33,206 bases of DNA from Nonomuraea terrae. Its GTDB lineage: Bacteria; Actinomycetota; Actinomycetes; Streptosporangiales; Streptosporangiaceae. The notes below the pieces were generated by a model. That model ran no database searches. It saw only the letters and a program-made list of their open reading frames with translations, and was not told the DNA's origin. Of this stretch, positions 32,328-33,206 are shown in pieces. Positions within the stretch are counted from its first letter, which is position 1. The number at the start of each line of letters is the position of its first letter. The stretch covers positions 1 to 33,206 of the forward strand of contig NZ_SMKQ01000085.1 in assembly GCF_004348995.1 (NCBI RefSeq). The letters run 5' to 3'. The translations under genes were made by a program, and so were the position numbers.

Positions 32328-33107
32328 GTGCTCACGCCTCGCAAACAGCCCCGCCAGCAGCGCTCACGCGAGACGGTGGCGGCGATCCTCGAAGCGGCCG
32401 CTCAGCTTTTCCAGCGGCACGGCTACGGTGAGACCACCACCAACAAGATCGCTGAACGGGCCGGGGTGTCGATCGGCTCGCTGTACCAGTACTTCCCGAA
32501 CAAGGACGCCCTGCTGGTCGCGCTGGCCGAGAACTGCCTGGCCGAGGTGGAGGGGCACGTCTCCGAGGTGTTCTCCCAGGCCGGCGAGGAGCGTCCCGGG
32601 CTGCACGGGCTGCTGACCGAACTCGTACGCCGCGTGGCCGACCTGCACACCGACCGTCCGGCGCTGCACCGGCTCCTGTACGACCTGAGCCCCCGCACCC
32701 CCGGCCTGGTGGCCCGTTTCCGCGCGGCAGAACAGCGCATGGCCGCCGCCCTCGCCGCCGAGCTCCGCCGTCTCGGCGCCGGCGGACCGGATCCCGAGCT
32801 GAACGCGCTCTTGGCCGTCCAGGGCATCGAGGCCCAGATCCACGGCGCCCTGCTGGAGCCATCGCACGACGCCGCCGGCACGCTGCCGGCCATCGTCGAC
32901 CTGTGGCACCGGGCGCTGACCGTCCCCGCGGACGAAGACGTGCCGGGCGACGGCGACCGCGCCAACCGCCCATCCGGCCGGCACGACGAGCCCGGCGCCC
33001 GGCCCGAGCGCGGTGGCGCGATCGGCGGGCATCCCGGCGAGACCCAGACCCGCTTCATGTGGAAGGAACCGCACGACATCGGGGAGACCGCTCCGCAGCA
33101 GCGGTGA
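32328..33107 (+). CDS. TetR/AcrR-family regulator
   Basis: A 259-residue frame. Residues 1-60 are the TetR helix-turn-helix (ILEAAAQLFQRHGYGETTT, IAERAGVSIGSLYQYFP), followed by the helical sensor domain (LHRLLYDLSPRTPGLVARF). A typical member ends near LWHRALT at about residue 200; the last 55-60 residues are Gly/Arg/Pro-rich and lie antisense to the membrane protein at the right edge. The original stop therefore seems lost. GTG at 32328 with AGGAGG 3-4 nt before it. It is divergent from the CPBP gene, its likely target along with itself. Confidence 0.83.
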   Translation: MLTPRKQPRQQRSRETVAAILEAAAQLFQRHGYGETTTNKIAERAGVSIGSLYQYFPNKDALLVALAENCLAEVEGHVSEVFSQAGEERPGLHGLLTELVRRVADLHTDRPALHRLLYDLSPRTPGLVARFRAAEQRMAAALAAELRRLGAGGPDPELNALLAVQGIEAQIHGALLEPSHDAAGTLPAIVDLWHRALTVPADEDVPGDGDRANRPSGRHDEPGARPERGGAIGGHPGETQTRFMWKEPHDIGETAPQQR

Positions 33108-33206
33108 CACGAGAACGGCCGTGACGACGAGCACGACCATCGGCACCGTCACCGACCTCACCACGACGGCGAACCCGGACCCGGCAAGCCCGAGCAACAC
33201 ATGAAC
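32925..33206 (-). CDS. Membrane protein C-terminus, possibly ABC-2 permease (partial)
   Basis: Minus-strand frame open through the right edge, so the start lies outside. It reads FAVVVRSVTVPMVVLVVTAV, LVSPLLRSGLPDVVRFLP, AALGPGAG-like TALGPGAGLVVPAGWAVGAV and ends around VARHVFVRGD, resembling the last two helices of ABC-2 type export permeases. No stop follows there; the frame stays open until 32364, antisense to tetR, so the left boundary is approximate. Either the stop was lost or the gene is decayed. Confidence 0.45.

Overview
The window is GC-rich (roughly 70%) with strong G/C preference at third codon positions, GTG starts, frequent ATGA/GTGA gene overlaps, an F420-type flavin-independent oxidoreductase and many TetR and MFS genes. 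This points to a high-GC actinomycete, plausibly of the Streptosporangiaceae/Nonomuraea type; the genus is an inference. No rRNA, tRNA, CRISPR array, transposase or integrase was recognised.

1-8.1 kb is a mixed housekeeping and stress segment: a partial SAM methyltransferase, an MFS exporter with a 33-bp tandem repeat in its central loop, an Ada-AlkA type DNA repair protein, a TPR protein, two tandem PAP2 phosphatases, and a leftward stress operon (Hsp20, a small proline-rich ORF, DnaJ, a frameshifted DUF2267 gene). The operon has a good promoter whose -35 box lies inside an 11-bp inverted repeat. A small membrane protein lies just upstream.

8.2-14 kb holds a complete NAD-dependent DNA ligase, about 0.8 kb without a convincing gene, and a short leader ORF coupled to an 878-residue predicted one-pass membrane protein. 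That protein joins a cytosolic domain to an extracellular periplasmic-binding-protein-like domain, so it looks like a receptor.

14-18.3 kb carries an MFS (DHA2)-tetR pair with a TetR-type operator inside the promoter spacer, then an MFS symporter. 18.3-19.1 kb is a gene graveyard: a slice of an acyl-CoA carboxylase operon (3' end of the beta subunit, complete epsilon subunit, first 23 codons of the biotin carboxylase) ends at a 15-bp fold-back palindrome and abuts a broken gene on the other strand.

19.1-30.9 kb is the most coherent and interesting part: a CoA-thioester degradation cluster in three transcription units. The leftward operon encodes SDR, acyl-CoA ligase, LLM oxidoreductase, metallo-beta-lactamase-fold hydrolase and MaoC hydratase. 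The rightward operon encodes an MFS-DUF35 fusion and an Ltp/thiolase-like protein. Two adjacent acyl-CoA dehydrogenases form a second leftward operon. A KstR-like TetR gene sits between them, and copies of a KstR-like box (core AACnnGTT) lie before each unit and before the regulator. The gene set resembles actinobacterial degradation of sterol side chains or other branched acyl chains: activation, dehydrogenation by a two-gene ACAD, hydration, then DUF35/Ltp2-type retro-aldol cleavage. The substrate is not known.

30.9-33.2 kb contains a GNAT acetyltransferase, a CPBP membrane protease, a divergent TetR regulator and, at the right edge, the end of a membrane protein that may be an ABC-2 permease.
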